From CAYFHQ01 sp964342805 (GTDB lineage: Bacteria > Bacillota > Clostridia > Peptostreptococcales > Acidaminobacteraceae), in NCBI GenBank assembly GCA_964342805.1, contig CAYFHQ010000021.1, positions 1 to 44,555 of the forward strand: a DNA stretch of 44,555 nucleotides. Direction: 5' to 3'. Below the pieces are notes generated by a model that was not told where the DNA came from, did not search any database, and worked only from the letters and a program-made list of their open reading frames with translations. Made by a program: the position numbers and the translations under genes. Below, in pieces: positions 32,885-41,709 of the stretch (position 1 is its first letter; every line of letters starts with the position of its first letter).

Positions 32885-34344
32885 ATGGAAAATCTGATTA
32901 ACCATTTGAATGGTTACGTTTGGTCCACGCCCCTCTTGGCCCTCATACTGGGTGGTGGCCTCTTCTTTAGCTTCAAAACGGGCTTTGTGCAAATCCGCAG
33001 GTTGGGGGAGATGGTCCGCCTCATGTTCAGCGGAATGGAAAGTAATAATGACGGCGCAGGTGTGTCATCCTTCCAGGCCCTGGCCATGTCCGTGGCCTCC
33101 CGGGTGGGAACTGGCAACATCGCCGGTGTAGCAACGGCCATAGGCCTAGGTGGACCTGGCGCAGTCTTCTGGATGTGGCTTGTGGCCATTCTAGGCGCAT
33201 CAACCTCCTTTATTGAGTCAACCATGGCCCAAATCTACAAAGAAAAACATGGAAACGAGTTCAGAGGAGGCCCAGCCTACTATATCGAAAAAGGGCTCAA
33301 TAACAAGCCCCTGGCGGCCATCTTTGCCTTTGTGGCCATGCTGGCCTTTGGTGCCTGTCTCAACATGCCCCAGGCCAATACCATTGCCTCGTCATTACAA
33401 CAGGCCTTCGGTCTTTCACCAACGATTACGGCTATTTTTATTAGCGTGTCCTTCGCCATCATCGTGTTTGGTGGTTTAAAGCGAATTGCCTCAGTGGCAG
33501 AACGGATTGTGCCTTTTATGGCCATTGCCTACATCTTTGTTGCCCTGTTCTTGATCGTGTCCAATATCCAGGCCCTACCTGGAGTGATTAAACTCATTTT
33601 CACCAGCGCTTTAATGCCCATCCCCTATTCGCTGGTATGCTGGGGAGCGCAATTTCATGGGGGGTCAAACGAGGTGTTTTCTCCAATGAAGCTGGCATGG
33701 GCACTGCCCCCCACGCCGCAGCAGCTGCCAACGTCAACCACCCTGCAGAGCAAGGTCTCATTCAGTCCTTTTCGGTCTATATCGACACCCTATTTGTCTG
33801 CACAGCAACAGCCTTCATGATCCTGATTACCAACTCCTACAATGTTGTTGGACCTGATGGGGCCATGATCGTCAACCACATTGGGGCCATTGACCCAGGC
33901 CCTGTGTACACACAAATGGCCGTAGACACACTAATTAATGGCTGGGGATCTATCTTTGTAGCCATCGCTGTCTTCTTCTTTGCCTTTACCACCATGATCG
34001 CCCTCTACTACTATGGGGAAACCAGCTTGGTCTACCTCATGAAGGGTGAAAACAAGACGGCAAAAACCATCCTTCGACTCTTTGTAATCGGAGCCCTTTT
34101 CTATGGTTCTGTCAAAACTTCCGGTGTCATCTGGGGCTTTGCAGACCTGGACATGGGGGTCAGCGCCTGGATCAACATTCTCGTAATCCTAGTCTTCCAC
34201 AAACCAGCTATTCTAGCCCTCAAGGACTATGAGTCACAAAGAGCTTCAGGCGTTGACAAACCGGCATTTAATCCATCAAACCTTGGTATCCAAAATGCAG
34301 ATTACTGGCAAAATGAGTCGAAGACTCAAGGCAAAGCCAGTTAA
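32885..34344 (+). pseudogene. Alanine/glycine:cation symporter (AGCS family), frameshifted
   Basis: AGCS-family Na+/H+-coupled amino-acid transporter of about 485 residues, split between two frames. The first part (start at 32885, MENLINHLNGYVW) has the family features SSFQALAMSVASRVGTGNIAGVATA and FRGGPAYYIEKGL. At 33610-33612 the frame breaks inside a T run: the family motif SAFNP...GMLGS continues in the next frame as RFNAHPLFAGMLGSAISWGVKRG, followed by GVFSNEAGMGTAPHAAAAA and the remaining helices to 34344. Inserting one T into TTT (making TTTT) restores a single reading frame. This is a real recent mutation, phase variation or a sequencing error in a homopolymer. The rest is well conserved, which argues against an old pseudogene. 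The start has only a weak AAGAAG SD. Confidence 0.88.
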
Positions 34345-34391
34345 ATCAATCTGGGTGATTTTTACTGCCACCTCGGATTGTCCACGGACTA

Positions 34392-34414
34392 GGCGGTCTC
34401 TAACGACCGTCTTT
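34392..34414 (+). terminator. Weak hairpin between symporter and RidA genes
   Basis: GGCGGTC/GACCGTC (7 bp with one G-U) and a 6-nt loop are followed by only three T. It may partly terminate or simply separate the two genes. Confidence 0.35.
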
Positions 34415-34454
34415 CCCACCTATCAAATTTAACGTCCCTAGAAAGGAAATCGAC

Positions 34455-34835
34455 ATGAAACTAGAAGCCATTTTCACAGAAAACGCACCAGAAGCAGTTG
34501 GTCCCTATTCCCAGGCCATCAAGGCAGGGAAAACCATCTACGTGCCTGGCCAGCTCCCCATTGACCCAGAGACAGGCAAACACATCAATGAAACCATAGA
34601 AAAAGAAACCCGGCAAAGCCTTGAAAATGCCAAGGCCATCCTATTTGAAGCCGGGGCAACCCTAGACGACGTTGTAAAAGTCACAGTCTTTATTCAGAAC
34701 ATGGACGACTTTCCAAGGATCAATGAAGTCTACAGCCAATACTTCACCTCCCATAAACCAGCCCGGGCCTGCGTGGAAGTAGCCCGTCTCCCCCTTGGTG
34801 TAAATGTAGAAATCGAAATGATCGCTATGATTTAA
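34455..34835 (+). CDS. ridA: RidA-family enamine/imine deaminase
   Basis: 126 residues, the normal RidA length. It hydrolyses reactive 2-aminoacrylate and related imines released by PLP enzymes. Signature segments are APEAVGPYSQAIKAGKTIYVPGQLPIDPETG, the DDVVKVTVFIQNMDDFPRINEVYSQYF region and the C-terminal PARACVEVARLPLGVNVEIEMIA, which contains the conserved substrate-binding arginine. The SD is AAAGGAAATCGAC. It follows the alanine/glycine symporter by 110 bp and may be co-expressed; both fit amino-acid metabolism. A bidirectional terminator follows. Confidence 0.95.
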   Translation: MKLEAIFTENAPEAVGPYSQAIKAGKTIYVPGQLPIDPETGKHINETIEKETRQSLENAKAILFEAGATLDDVVKVTVFIQNMDDFPRINEVYSQYFTSHKPARACVEVARLPLGVNVEIEMIAMI

Positions 34836-34916
34836 GCAAGCAACTCAGGCAGTCCACCCCAACTTTTACCCAACCACATCTCCCCATGGCTGGACACGAC
34901 ACCGTCAAGGCCAAGT

Positions 34917-34970
34917 AAAAAAGTCTGATGCCTCCCCACCCACTGGGGTAAAGCGCATCAGACTTTCTTA
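34917..34970. terminator. Bidirectional terminator between ridA and the sigma factor gene
   Basis: AAGTCTGATGC pairs with GCATCAGACTT around an inner CCCC/GGGG stem. T-rich tails are present on both strands (TTTCTTAT on plus, TTTTTT on minus). It ends ridA and the long minus-strand Pgs-type operon. Confidence 0.9.
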
Positions 34971-34975
34971 TTACC

Positions 34976-35563
34976 TTAACTCACTTTTTTTACATGATTG
35001 ACTGGGTCTTCCTCACACTTGCTGGTGTAGTCAATGATATTACCATAGGCGTCCAGCTCAAGGTCACAGCACTTGAGGATGTTCTCCTTGATCTTGGCCT
35101 TGGCCCTGGACAAGCGTACCTTTGAAGCAGACGTAGAGATGCCTAATTTGTCTGCAATCTCACTGTGCTTAAGGTTTTTCCGCTCATACAGGTCACAGAC
35201 CTCACGGTACTTGTCTGGAATATCAAAGATCATCTGATCCAGGCAGTCAGCCACTTCCTTGTTCATGTTACCGTCGTCAAATGACTCCTCCGTAAAGGCG
35301 TCCTCGATCTCTAAAATCCGTTCCGGGGTCACCAGGTGATCCTTCTTCTTTTTGTAGAAATCGATAATGGTGTTTTTGGTTATGGTATAGAGCCAGGACC
35401 GGATGGCCGTTTTCTTTTCCACCTTGTCCAGGTTTCGAAATATCTTTACATAAACATCCTGTAAGATGTCCTCAGCGTCATGGCGGTTGTTGACCTTGGA
35501 CTGGATATACTTGCCCAACTCCTTGCTAAATGTGTGCCATAATTGATCAAAATGCGCTTCCAC
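34976..35563 (-). CDS. RNA polymerase sigma factor, SigZ-like ECF
   Basis: 195 residues with sigma region 2 (YIQSKVNNRHDAEDILQDVYVKIFRNLDKVEKKTAIRSWLYTITKNTIIDFYKK) and region 4 (IPDKYREVCDLYERKNLKHSEIADKLGISTSASKVRLSRAKAKIKE). The C-terminal tail has LKCCDLELDAYGNIIDY, the Cys-Cys plus D-x-x-G pattern of SigZ-type factors. The start is a GTG at 35563 with SD GGAGGG. No anti-sigma gene is adjacent. It is the last gene of the minus-strand group, 72 nt after a response regulator, so it may be a further output of that two-component system. Confidence 0.9.
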   Translation of the reverse strand: MEAHFDQLWHTFSKELGKYIQSKVNNRHDAEDILQDVYVKIFRNLDKVEKKTAIRSWLYTITKNTIIDFYKKKKDHLVTPERILEIEDAFTEESFDDGNMNKEVADCLDQMIFDIPDKYREVCDLYERKNLKHSEIADKLGISTSASKVRLSRAKAKIKENILKCCDLELDAYGNIIDYTSKCEEDPVNHVKKVS

Positions 35564-35635
35564 AGGCAGTTCCCTCCTCTTCTACCTATATAGACGAAAA
35601 AGAAAGCAAAGGGTCACATTTGGGGTAGCCTACCT

Positions 35636-36298
35636 TTACACCCACCAAAAATACTGCTTGGGTCTTCCCACCTTACCGTAGCGATACTCCGTTTGGACCA
35701 CCTTAAACTCAATCAAATGTTTGAGGTAGCGGTGGACCGTCTGGTAGGCCAGGCCTGTTTCTGACGATATATCGTCGATGGTATAGGCCTCTGTGTTGTT
35801 CCTAAAAAAGGTTTCAATAATGGCCAGGGTCCCCTTGCTGATCCCCTTCCGGTAGGCCTTGTAGCCCTGGTCTTCCTGAGGCTGGTCCTTGCCATCTCCC
35901 TCTTGAATAAGCGGGCCATTACCGGGCCCCTTCATAGCTGCAAACCTTAGGTGGACAGCTATCCGAGACACCAGGTCTGGTGCCTTAACTGGTTTGAGGG
36001 CAAAATCACTGGCCCCCGCTTCCATAAAGGCGTCGGCCACCTCCTGCTTTTCGTCCACTGTTAAAATGATAATGGGGACTGTGCTGGACCGTTGCCGTAT
36101 GCGCTTAACCCCCTCAAGGCCGCTGAGCACAGGCATGTGGTAGTCCATGAGGATCAGGTCAATCCCCCCTGAAACATAGGCGGAAACGGCAGTGGTCACA
36201 TCCGGCGCCACCACCGAATGCCAGCCCTTAAACTCACATATTTGCTGGAGCGCAAATCGTATGTCTGCGTTGTCATCTACAATCAAAATCTTTGCCAT
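35636..36298 (-). CDS. Response regulator with C-terminal HTH (CitB/DcuR-like)
   Basis: 220 residues. The receiver domain (1-118) has the acidic pair VDDNAD, phosphoacceptor Asp52 in LILMDYHMP, and the Lys switch in ALKPVKAPDL. A linker of about 30 residues (rich in Gly, Asp and Gln) leads to an HTH domain (about 150-215: KGTLAIIETFFRNNTEAYTIDDISSETGLAYQTVHRYLKHL), as in regulators of the CitB family that control di- and tricarboxylate transport. It lies 11 nt after its kinase gene and belongs to the Pgs-type operon. The SD is GGGGGA. Confidence 0.92.
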   Translation of the reverse strand: MAKILIVDDNADIRFALQQICEFKGWHSVVAPDVTTAVSAYVSGGIDLILMDYHMPVLSGLEGVKRIRQRSSTVPIIILTVDEKQEVADAFMEAGASDFALKPVKAPDLVSRIAVHLRFAAMKGPGNGPLIQEGDGKDQPQEDQGYKAYRKGISKGTLAIIETFFRNNTEAYTIDDISSETGLAYQTVHRYLKHLIEFKVVQTEYRYGKVGRPKQYFWWV

Positions 36299-36309
36299 AT
36301 GTCCCCCGA

Positions 36310-37707
36310 TTACTCCTTGTCAGCCGCCAGCAAGGGGAAGACCAAGGTCGTCCGCGTCCCCTCACCCACTGTCGATTCCATGGTAATATCCCCTCCATGG
36401 TTGACCACGACACTTTGTATATACGTCAGTCCAAGACCAAAAGACCCCTTGGTACTAAAGCCCTTGGTCCAAATCTCATCCATTAATTCTTCGTCAATGC
36501 CACAGCCGTTGTCCCCTATGACAACCCGCAGACTTTGCCCAAACCCCTCTACACCGATGCGCACTTGCCCACCTTCCCTTGGGAGGGCTGCCAGGCTATT
36601 GCTGACGATGTTGATGATCATCCTAGAGAACCGGATGCGATTAACCGATATAACTTCATCCACACAGGCTTGGTGGAATACGATTTGTTCAATCCCTTGC
36701 AGGGAGGATAACTGGGCCATAATGTCATCGAAGAGGCCTACCACCGTCACTTCCTGCTGTTTGTTCTCATTGAGGATTTCAGAAATCATGACGTTGAGCT
36801 GGTCGACAGACCTTGAAACCCGGCCCATATAGTCCTTAACCCTGGGTTCAGTCACCATCATTTCCGAAACAGACACCAGGCCTTGGATGGATGTCAGTGG
36901 ACTTTTTAAGTCATGGACCAGGTGCTGCTGTTCTTCTATGGACCTGGCCTTGAGGTTCTGTATCCGCGCCTCTGTCAATTGGGCCTCCATGGCTTTTTGC
37001 CTTTCAGCAGTCTGTAAGATCCGAGACTGGTCAGTCATGATCTTGAGGATCATCATGCCATTAGAGAAAAAGATCAGAAAGAAGACTATGGCTGAAAAGG
37101 TCAGGGCCTCGGTTGCCCCAATCACCTCAGCAACCATTTTTACATCCCTGGACACCTCTCCTAGGCCAAAACCATAGGGAGACAGGGCAGGGATAATATC
37201 CAGCCACTGGAACCCCAAAAGCAAGAGGGTAATAAACATGAGCTTGACCAGAAAGGTCACATGGTGCCAGTCCCGTCTTGCAAAAAAGAAGATCACCCCA
37301 ATGATCAGGTAGGCTGGCATGCCGAAGTTGTACCGCACCTGGTGGATGCCATGGATCAACTCATAGACCAATGGAATAGACGACAGGGCCAATACAATAT
37401 AGATAAACTCCTCCCGTCGGCTCCTCGCCCGCTTCTGGCCTTCTTCCACCAAGTAGAAGACCGCCATGTAGAGGGGAACTGCCCGAAGGGAGTTCATTAG
37501 CACCAGCTTAAAGGCAGCCACGATCACAAGACCCTGGTCTGCATTGCTGGCCCCCTCCCAGAGGTTGGTGAAAATACTCAGCCGTTCAACATTAACTAAC
37601 TTGGGAAGAACCAGTGCGATGGTGAATAGACCCAGTACCACTATTAAGGGTCTGATGTAGGTTTTCAATGAGTATGCGCTTGTTTTGTTTTCTTCTTTGG
37701 TATCCAT
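36310..37707 (-). CDS. Sensor histidine kinase with multi-helix membrane sensor
   Basis: 465 residues. The N-terminal 220 residues contain about six to seven membrane segments (7TM-type sensor), followed by a coiled coil (AERQKAMEAQLTEARIQNLKA), an H box LVHDLKSPLTSIQG (His265) and an ATPase domain with MIINIVSNSLAALP, GDNGCGIDEELMDEIW and GSFGLGLTYIQSVV. The start at 37707 lies inside the PgsC-PgsW gene, giving a 116-nt same-strand overlap in another frame; the SD GGGAG is within that gene. Translation is probably coupled. Its partner is the response regulator 11 nt downstream. Its place in the operon suggests that it senses the operon's substrate or product. Confidence 0.92.
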   Translation of the reverse strand: MDTKEENKTSAYSLKTYIRPLIVVLGLFTIALVLPKLVNVERLSIFTNLWEGASNADQGLVIVAAFKLVLMNSLRAVPLYMAVFYLVEEGQKRARSRREEFIYIVLALSSIPLVYELIHGIHQVRYNFGMPAYLIIGVIFFFARRDWHHVTFLVKLMFITLLLLGFQWLDIIPALSPYGFGLGEVSRDVKMVAEVIGATEALTFSAIVFFLIFFSNGMMILKIMTDQSRILQTAERQKAMEAQLTEARIQNLKARSIEEQQHLVHDLKSPLTSIQGLVSVSEMMVTEPRVKDYMGRVSRSVDQLNVMISEILNENKQQEVTVVGLFDDIMAQLSSLQGIEQIVFHQACVDEVISVNRIRFSRMIINIVSNSLAALPREGGQVRIGVEGFGQSLRVVIGDNGCGIDEELMDEIWTKGFSTKGSFGLGLTYIQSVVVNHGGDITMESTVGEGTRTTLVFPLLAADKE

Positions 37708-39016
37708 GAATCCCTACTCCCATTCCAAACAGTAAAAGCAAGAAGAAGACCCTGCTCCTTGGGTAGGCCACCTCTTGATAGACGCCCCCCTCTCCGACAG
37801 GAGGAATCCATTCAGGGTCTATCGCCAGGCCATAGGTACTTGCTATGTCCATGATTTGTAGCATGTTGACAACTGGTAGGTCTCTACTTAAAAATTGGCC
37901 GATCAAGCCGTTATCGGTGTAGTTTAACATGCCTGTGGGCTGGATCAATCCATAGGACCAAAAGTGCCCTAAGTCCGATGACCCTTGGGAGATTAAATTA
38001 CCGCCCACATTGACCAGGGCCTTGGAGCCCTGATAATGGTCCATCCGCATGTTTAGGTTTTGGTCTAGGTCTGGTGCCAAGAAGATCTGGTAGCCCTTGT
38101 CTGTCAACCTGTGATAGATATCCAGTAATAGGTCCTGGTCCATATTGGTCCCCATGTCCCCGTCTCCACCTGGGCTGACCCAAAGAGACCGACTGGAAAT
38201 CAAACCTTCTGAATGGAGGCGGTCCTCCATATCTAAATAAGTCAAACCGGGTCTATTGGCCCCATGGGTGGACGCCCCAATGCTGGATATAATCATGGGT
38301 TCCAAACCCATTTCCTCCACTGCGATGATGGCCGCTACATTTAGGGTTGGAAAGGAACCCGACAGGTTCAAGGCCACTGGGTCTCCCCTTTTTAGCCCGG
38401 CCTGGTCCAGCATGTCCACCACTACTGCAGCAAAGTTGGGATTAACCGCGGTCCGCTTGGCCCGCTCATTGCCCAGGGTCGTTGTTATCCCACTGTAGTC
38501 TAGACCCAGAAGGTCAGCCGTCTTGGTAAAGGTCAAATCTTGGACCAGGCTCGTCTGGTCACCACCAACACCTAAACCTAGACCTAGGCCTTGAAAGAGG
38601 AGTAAGACCCCATAAATACCTATGGTGGCTATGGCCGTATGGAGTAGGGTTCTTACGATTCCCTGTTTTTCCATTTCATTGGCTAGAAGACCCGGAATTA
38701 TATGCCCAATGGCGACTAGAACCACCAGGTCTCCCACTGTGACAGCTAACAGGCCATTGACTACTGTTTTGATAACCATGGCCAGGCCCACAGCGACGGC
38801 AAACTGCCGCTTTCCATAAAGGGGAATCCATTGGCTTAGTAGGCGGAGGCATGCCACCGTGAGGAGGGCAATGACCCCCGTGCTGACCAGTCGCATGGGC
38901 TGGTCCATAAACAAGGCAAAGTAGGCCGGTGTGATCAAGCCCCCTGGGGACACATCCATCCATTCGTCATATAATAGGCTGATAAAAATGCCCACTGTGA
39001 AATAGGCTTCAAGCAT
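37592..39016 (-). CDS. Fused PgsC-PgsW protein (poly-gamma-glutamate system)
   Basis: 475 residues from the ATG at 39016, which overlaps the PgsB stop by 8 nt and has the SD GGGAGG. Residues 1 to about 150 match PgsC/CapC, a small polytopic membrane protein (ISLLYDEWMDVSPGGLITPAYFALFMDQP, then LYGKRQFAVAVGLAMVIK). Residues about 175-440 match the poly-gamma-glutamate system protein PgsW: PVALNLSGSFPTLNVAAIIAVEEMGLEPM, IGASTHGANRPGLTYLDME, SPGGDGDMGTNMD. A final membrane helix (VFFLLLLFGMGVGI) and a basic tail close it. PgsC and PgsW are usually separate genes; here they are one uninterrupted frame. The product would be the membrane part of the synthase plus an outward-facing or membrane-associated accessory domain. 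Confidence 0.9.
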   Translation of the reverse strand: MLEAYFTVGIFISLLYDEWMDVSPGGLITPAYFALFMDQPMRLVSTGVIALLTVACLRLLSQWIPLYGKRQFAVAVGLAMVIKTVVNGLLAVTVGDLVVLVAIGHIIPGLLANEMEKQGIVRTLLHTAIATIGIYGVLLLFQGLGLGLGVGGDQTSLVQDLTFTKTADLLGLDYSGITTTLGNERAKRTAVNPNFAAVVVDMLDQAGLKRGDPVALNLSGSFPTLNVAAIIAVEEMGLEPMIISSIGASTHGANRPGLTYLDMEDRLHSEGLISSRSLWVSPGGDGDMGTNMDQDLLLDIYHRLTDKGYQIFLAPDLDQNLNMRMDHYQGSKALVNVGGNLISQGSSDLGHFWSYGLIQPTGMLNYTDNGLIGQFLSRDLPVVNMLQIMDIASTYGLAIDPEWIPPVGEGGVYQEVAYPRSRVFFLLLLFGMGVGIHGYQRRKQNKRILIENLHQTLNSGTGSIHHRTGSSQVS

Positions 39017-40130
39017 GGAGGGCCTCCCATAATACGTGCCCAAACCCCTGGACATTGCCAACTGCAATTACTTGGGTTCCTTTAAAATCAATATCTTCAA
39101 CCGTCTGGACCAGGGTGATTTCCCCCCGGTAGCCCAGTTTTCTTAACCTTCTTCGATTCCACCGGGTCCTGTCCCCGGCCAGGTAAATCCGTCCCACTGG
39201 TTTTGTCACCATCCAGTGGAGAAAGAGGCCGCTTCGAACAGGCCGATCGGCCCGGTCATTAAAGAGCAAGGTTGTGGTTTCATTGGACTGGCCACCAACA
39301 TGCTTCCTATAAAAGCTTTCCGTTGAGTCCAAGTCGTTGATGGTCATGCCAAAGGCACAATGGCCACCCCCAAAGGCTACTACATCGGTTTGTCTGGGGT
39401 TACCTACCCGCTTTGAAAGTCCTGTAAGGGCCAGATCCCTGTCAATGCCCAGATGATCGGCAAGAGCCATGGCCATGGCAACATTGTCCGGGTGTTCATG
39501 ACTGACTGCTTCAGGCACAAGGGGTTCCGATTCCACAAGACGCCAGTCCAGGGCCAGGTCATTTGCCTTTTGCATGAAAACCTTGCGGTGGGGCGTATCT
39601 CCAACCAGGATGGTTGGGTGGATGGGTTTCCCAAACCCACTTAAAGGTTTAACAATGACCTCTGCCAGGCTCTCTGCTATGGCCTGTCGACTGAGGCCCA
39701 TGTCTTCCCCGTGGTCCAGACGAACGTTGTTGATCAGGACATAGTCGGCCTGGATCATTTGGGCTGATTTCCCCTGGTAGAGGGGCTTGACGGCCATACA
39801 TTCCAGAATGAGGACCTGGGCCCCTTCAGAGGCTGCCTGGCGGATGATTTTTGCCGGCTCTCCAATCCTGGCTCCACGTCTGCGGACAATGGGCCGGCGC
39901 TGGCCGTCCACCCCGCAGACTTCTGGCAGGGTCCCCGTCACCTTGGAAAAGGTCTTATAGCCCGCTTGGCGGAAGATACCGTCAAGCATACGAACCACCG
40001 TGGTCTTGCCCCTGATCCCGTTAACATGGATAAGGATGTCAATGGATGACCTGGCTTTTTGAAGTTGTCGCAAGTCTATGACCAGGTAGGCCACAAGGCC
40101 GCCCAGGGCTAGGATTAAGACCATGTCCAT
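39009..40130 (-). CDS. pgsB: PgsB/CapB-type amide ligase
   Basis: 373 residues of the Mur ligase-like PgsB/CapB family, which activates a gamma-carboxyl group with ATP to form amide bonds. One N-terminal membrane helix (about 3-20) anchors it. The P-loop is ILIHVNGIRGKTTVVRML; further family segments are FSKVTGTLPEVCG, the metal-site region ECMAVKPLYQ and INNVRLDHGEDMG. The gene lies 5 nt after an aspartoacylase-like lipoprotein gene and overlaps the PgsC-PgsW fusion. Glutamate is the usual substrate, but the neighbours leave other amino acids possible. Confidence 0.92.
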   Translation of the reverse strand: MDMVLILALGGLVAYLVIDLRQLQKARSSIDILIHVNGIRGKTTVVRMLDGIFRQAGYKTFSKVTGTLPEVCGVDGQRRPIVRRRGARIGEPAKIIRQAASEGAQVLILECMAVKPLYQGKSAQMIQADYVLINNVRLDHGEDMGLSRQAIAESLAEVIVKPLSGFGKPIHPTILVGDTPHRKVFMQKANDLALDWRLVESEPLVPEAVSHEHPDNVAMAMALADHLGIDRDLALTGLSKRVGNPRQTDVVAFGGGHCAFGMTINDLDSTESFYRKHVGGQSNETTTLLFNDRADRPVRSGLFLHWMVTKPVGRIYLAGDRTRWNRRRLRKLGYRGEITLVQTVEDIDFKGTQVIAVGNVQGFGHVLWEALHA

Positions 40131-40135
40131 GGTTG

Positions 40136-40906
40136 TTAGTCTCCTTGGCTATAGTGTCGAATGAGTTCTTTAGCGATTATCAACTGCTGGTCCACCCGTT
40201 CTTCCAGGGGCAGTTTGCGGTTGGTTTCGATGGTCACGACTAAGAGGCCGTCTTCTTCTGATAGGGTCTTGTTGAAACTCCCCACAGGTGGGCTGGACTC
40301 CATGATAAAGGGCAGGTCCACGTCCAATAGTGGATTGACCAGGTCCACCATGACTAGGCCTTCAAAGAGGTTTTCACCTGCGTCTGCAAGAATCAGGGTG
40401 TTGCCTAGACGCCCATTTTTGTAACTATCCAGTGACTCATGGTGGTCAATGACAAAGTCCGGTTGCTTGTCCACCACCCAGGTCCGAATGGCCTTGGCCA
40501 GATCAAGGGTCGGCTGGTGGTCCCCCTCGCCCAAAAAGGCCCTGTTGAGGTCCATGGTTTCTTTGGGATAACGGAGGTCTGCTGCGATGGCCTGGGTATG
40601 GGCTGAGGGAATAAAGTGAATGACGCCCTCTGAAATTAGGCTCCATGGGTCTTCGTTGAGGACTTCTGCCGCCTGGAACCCAGCCGTTTCATTGCCATGG
40701 ATTCCCCCCACAACAACAATGGTCTTTCCTGGCAGGCCAGTGTCATAGGTATAGGCCTTGGTGGCCATGTCTGTCCCTTCAAGCAAGACCTCTTGTGTCA
40801 TGGTTCTAGGGTCTTCCTGGCTGCAGGCTGCCACTAGGACCAGGCTCATACAGACCAAGAGGACAAGAAGCAGTGCCCTTAGGGTCTGAGGTTGATGTTC
40901 TCTCAT
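40136..40906 (-). CDS. Aspartoacylase/succinylglutamate desuccinylase-like lipoprotein
   Basis: 256 residues from the ATG at 40906 (SD AGGAGAACGAGAC); the upstream extension of 27 codons lacks an SD. A lipoprotein signal (ALLLVLLVCMSLVLVAAC) places it outside the membrane. The catalytic domain has the zinc motif GGIHGNETAG (His and Glu), MDLNRAF, the third ligand region FVIDHHESLD, and a probable catalytic Glu in VVTIETNRKLP. This M14-related family removes acyl groups from amino acids or cleaves carboxypeptidase-type bonds. Here it may trim or release the PgsB product on the cell surface. Confidence 0.88.
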   Translation of the reverse strand: MREHQPQTLRALLLVLLVCMSLVLVAACSQEDPRTMTQEVLLEGTDMATKAYTYDTGLPGKTIVVVGGIHGNETAGFQAAEVLNEDPWSLISEGVIHFIPSAHTQAIAADLRYPKETMDLNRAFLGEGDHQPTLDLAKAIRTWVVDKQPDFVIDHHESLDSYKNGRLGNTLILADAGENLFEGLVMVDLVNPLLDVDLPFIMESSPPVGSFNKTLSEEDGLLVVTIETNRKLPLEERVDQQLIIAKELIRHYSQGD

Positions 40907-41002
40907 GTCTCGTTCTCCTATTATACGGGAATAAGCCCGCCAAAACTGGCGAGCTTGATTCCAGAGGATTATGTTTTGAGTGTTCAAGTCTGACTCAATG
41001 GC

Positions 41003-41632
41003 TTACTTAAAAATGGTTTGCATGGGCTCTACAACTTTTGAAATGGAGTCCACTAGAACCACAGGAATGCTATTGGATGCACCAAAATCAGTGAATTTGC
41101 CGTCTTCGTTGCCTTCAGCAACAGCAACAATGGCAACTGCGTCTGCCAGGGCAATGTCAATGAACTGGTCAGACAGCTCACCCCGACGGGCTGTACCACC
41201 CAGGTGGGCAACGATCACAGTAATACCCTTTTCTTTGGCAGCAGCCATCATGGCCTCTGCTCGAGCCAGTTCGTCTTCTGGCTTAATGCCCGCTGCGCCA
41301 AGGCCCTTAGTCGATGCGCCCGCAGCGATAATGATGGTCTTGGCCTCTCCCATTTCTTCAGCCGTTGCCACTGGGTTGTATTCAAAGTCCAGTTCAGCCT
41401 TTGTCAGAAGGGCCTTCATCATGGCAACATCTGCCGACTGGCCAAATGCCGTTACCAGGATGGGTCCCTCTGCAATACCTTCATAGTTGAGGGCTTCTGT
41501 TTCCGTTGCTACTGCTTGTTCGCTGGCTGCAGGTGTTGCTGGAGCTTCTGCCTTTTCTGGTGCAGACGCACAGCCTGTTATCAATAGGGATAGCGACAGT
41601 ACCGTTGCCGCGATCTTCATTTGCTTGTTCAT
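41003..41632 (-). CDS. DUF6305-like lipoprotein
   Basis: 209 residues. The lipobox is LITGC after MNKQMKIAATVLSLSL. A low-complexity Ala/Glu/Pro linker follows, then an alpha/beta domain: GPILVTAFGQSADVAMMKALLTKAELDFEYNPVA, KTIIIAAGASTKGLGAAGI, ITVIVAHLGGTARRGELSDQFIDIA and IPVVLVDSISKVVEPMQTIF. It looks like the DUF6305 family, met beside PgsW-type genes; this is from memory of the family and not checked. The Rossmann-like order suggests ligand binding. It may be the extracytoplasmic binding component for the TRAP-type permease in this operon, which otherwise lacks one. Confidence 0.8.
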   Translation of the reverse strand: MNKQMKIAATVLSLSLLITGCASAPEKAEAPATPAASEQAVATETEALNYEGIAEGPILVTAFGQSADVAMMKALLTKAELDFEYNPVATAEEMGEAKTIIIAAGASTKGLGAAGIKPEDELARAEAMMAAAKEKGITVIVAHLGGTARRGELSDQFIDIALADAVAIVAVAEGNEDGKFTDFGASNSIPVVLVDSISKVVEPMQTIFK

Positions 41633-41709
41633 GGTTTCCTCCTGTTTGTTTCCACGAGTCTAATTTATTATACCGAAGTACCTGGGACTATGTTGCATTT
41701 CCACAAGTT

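Noticed and set aside
41640..41709. Internal promoter in the Pgs-type operon (TATAAT on the minus strand near 41670)
   Set aside because: The -10 is perfect but no acceptable -35 was found, so it was not listed as a promoter.
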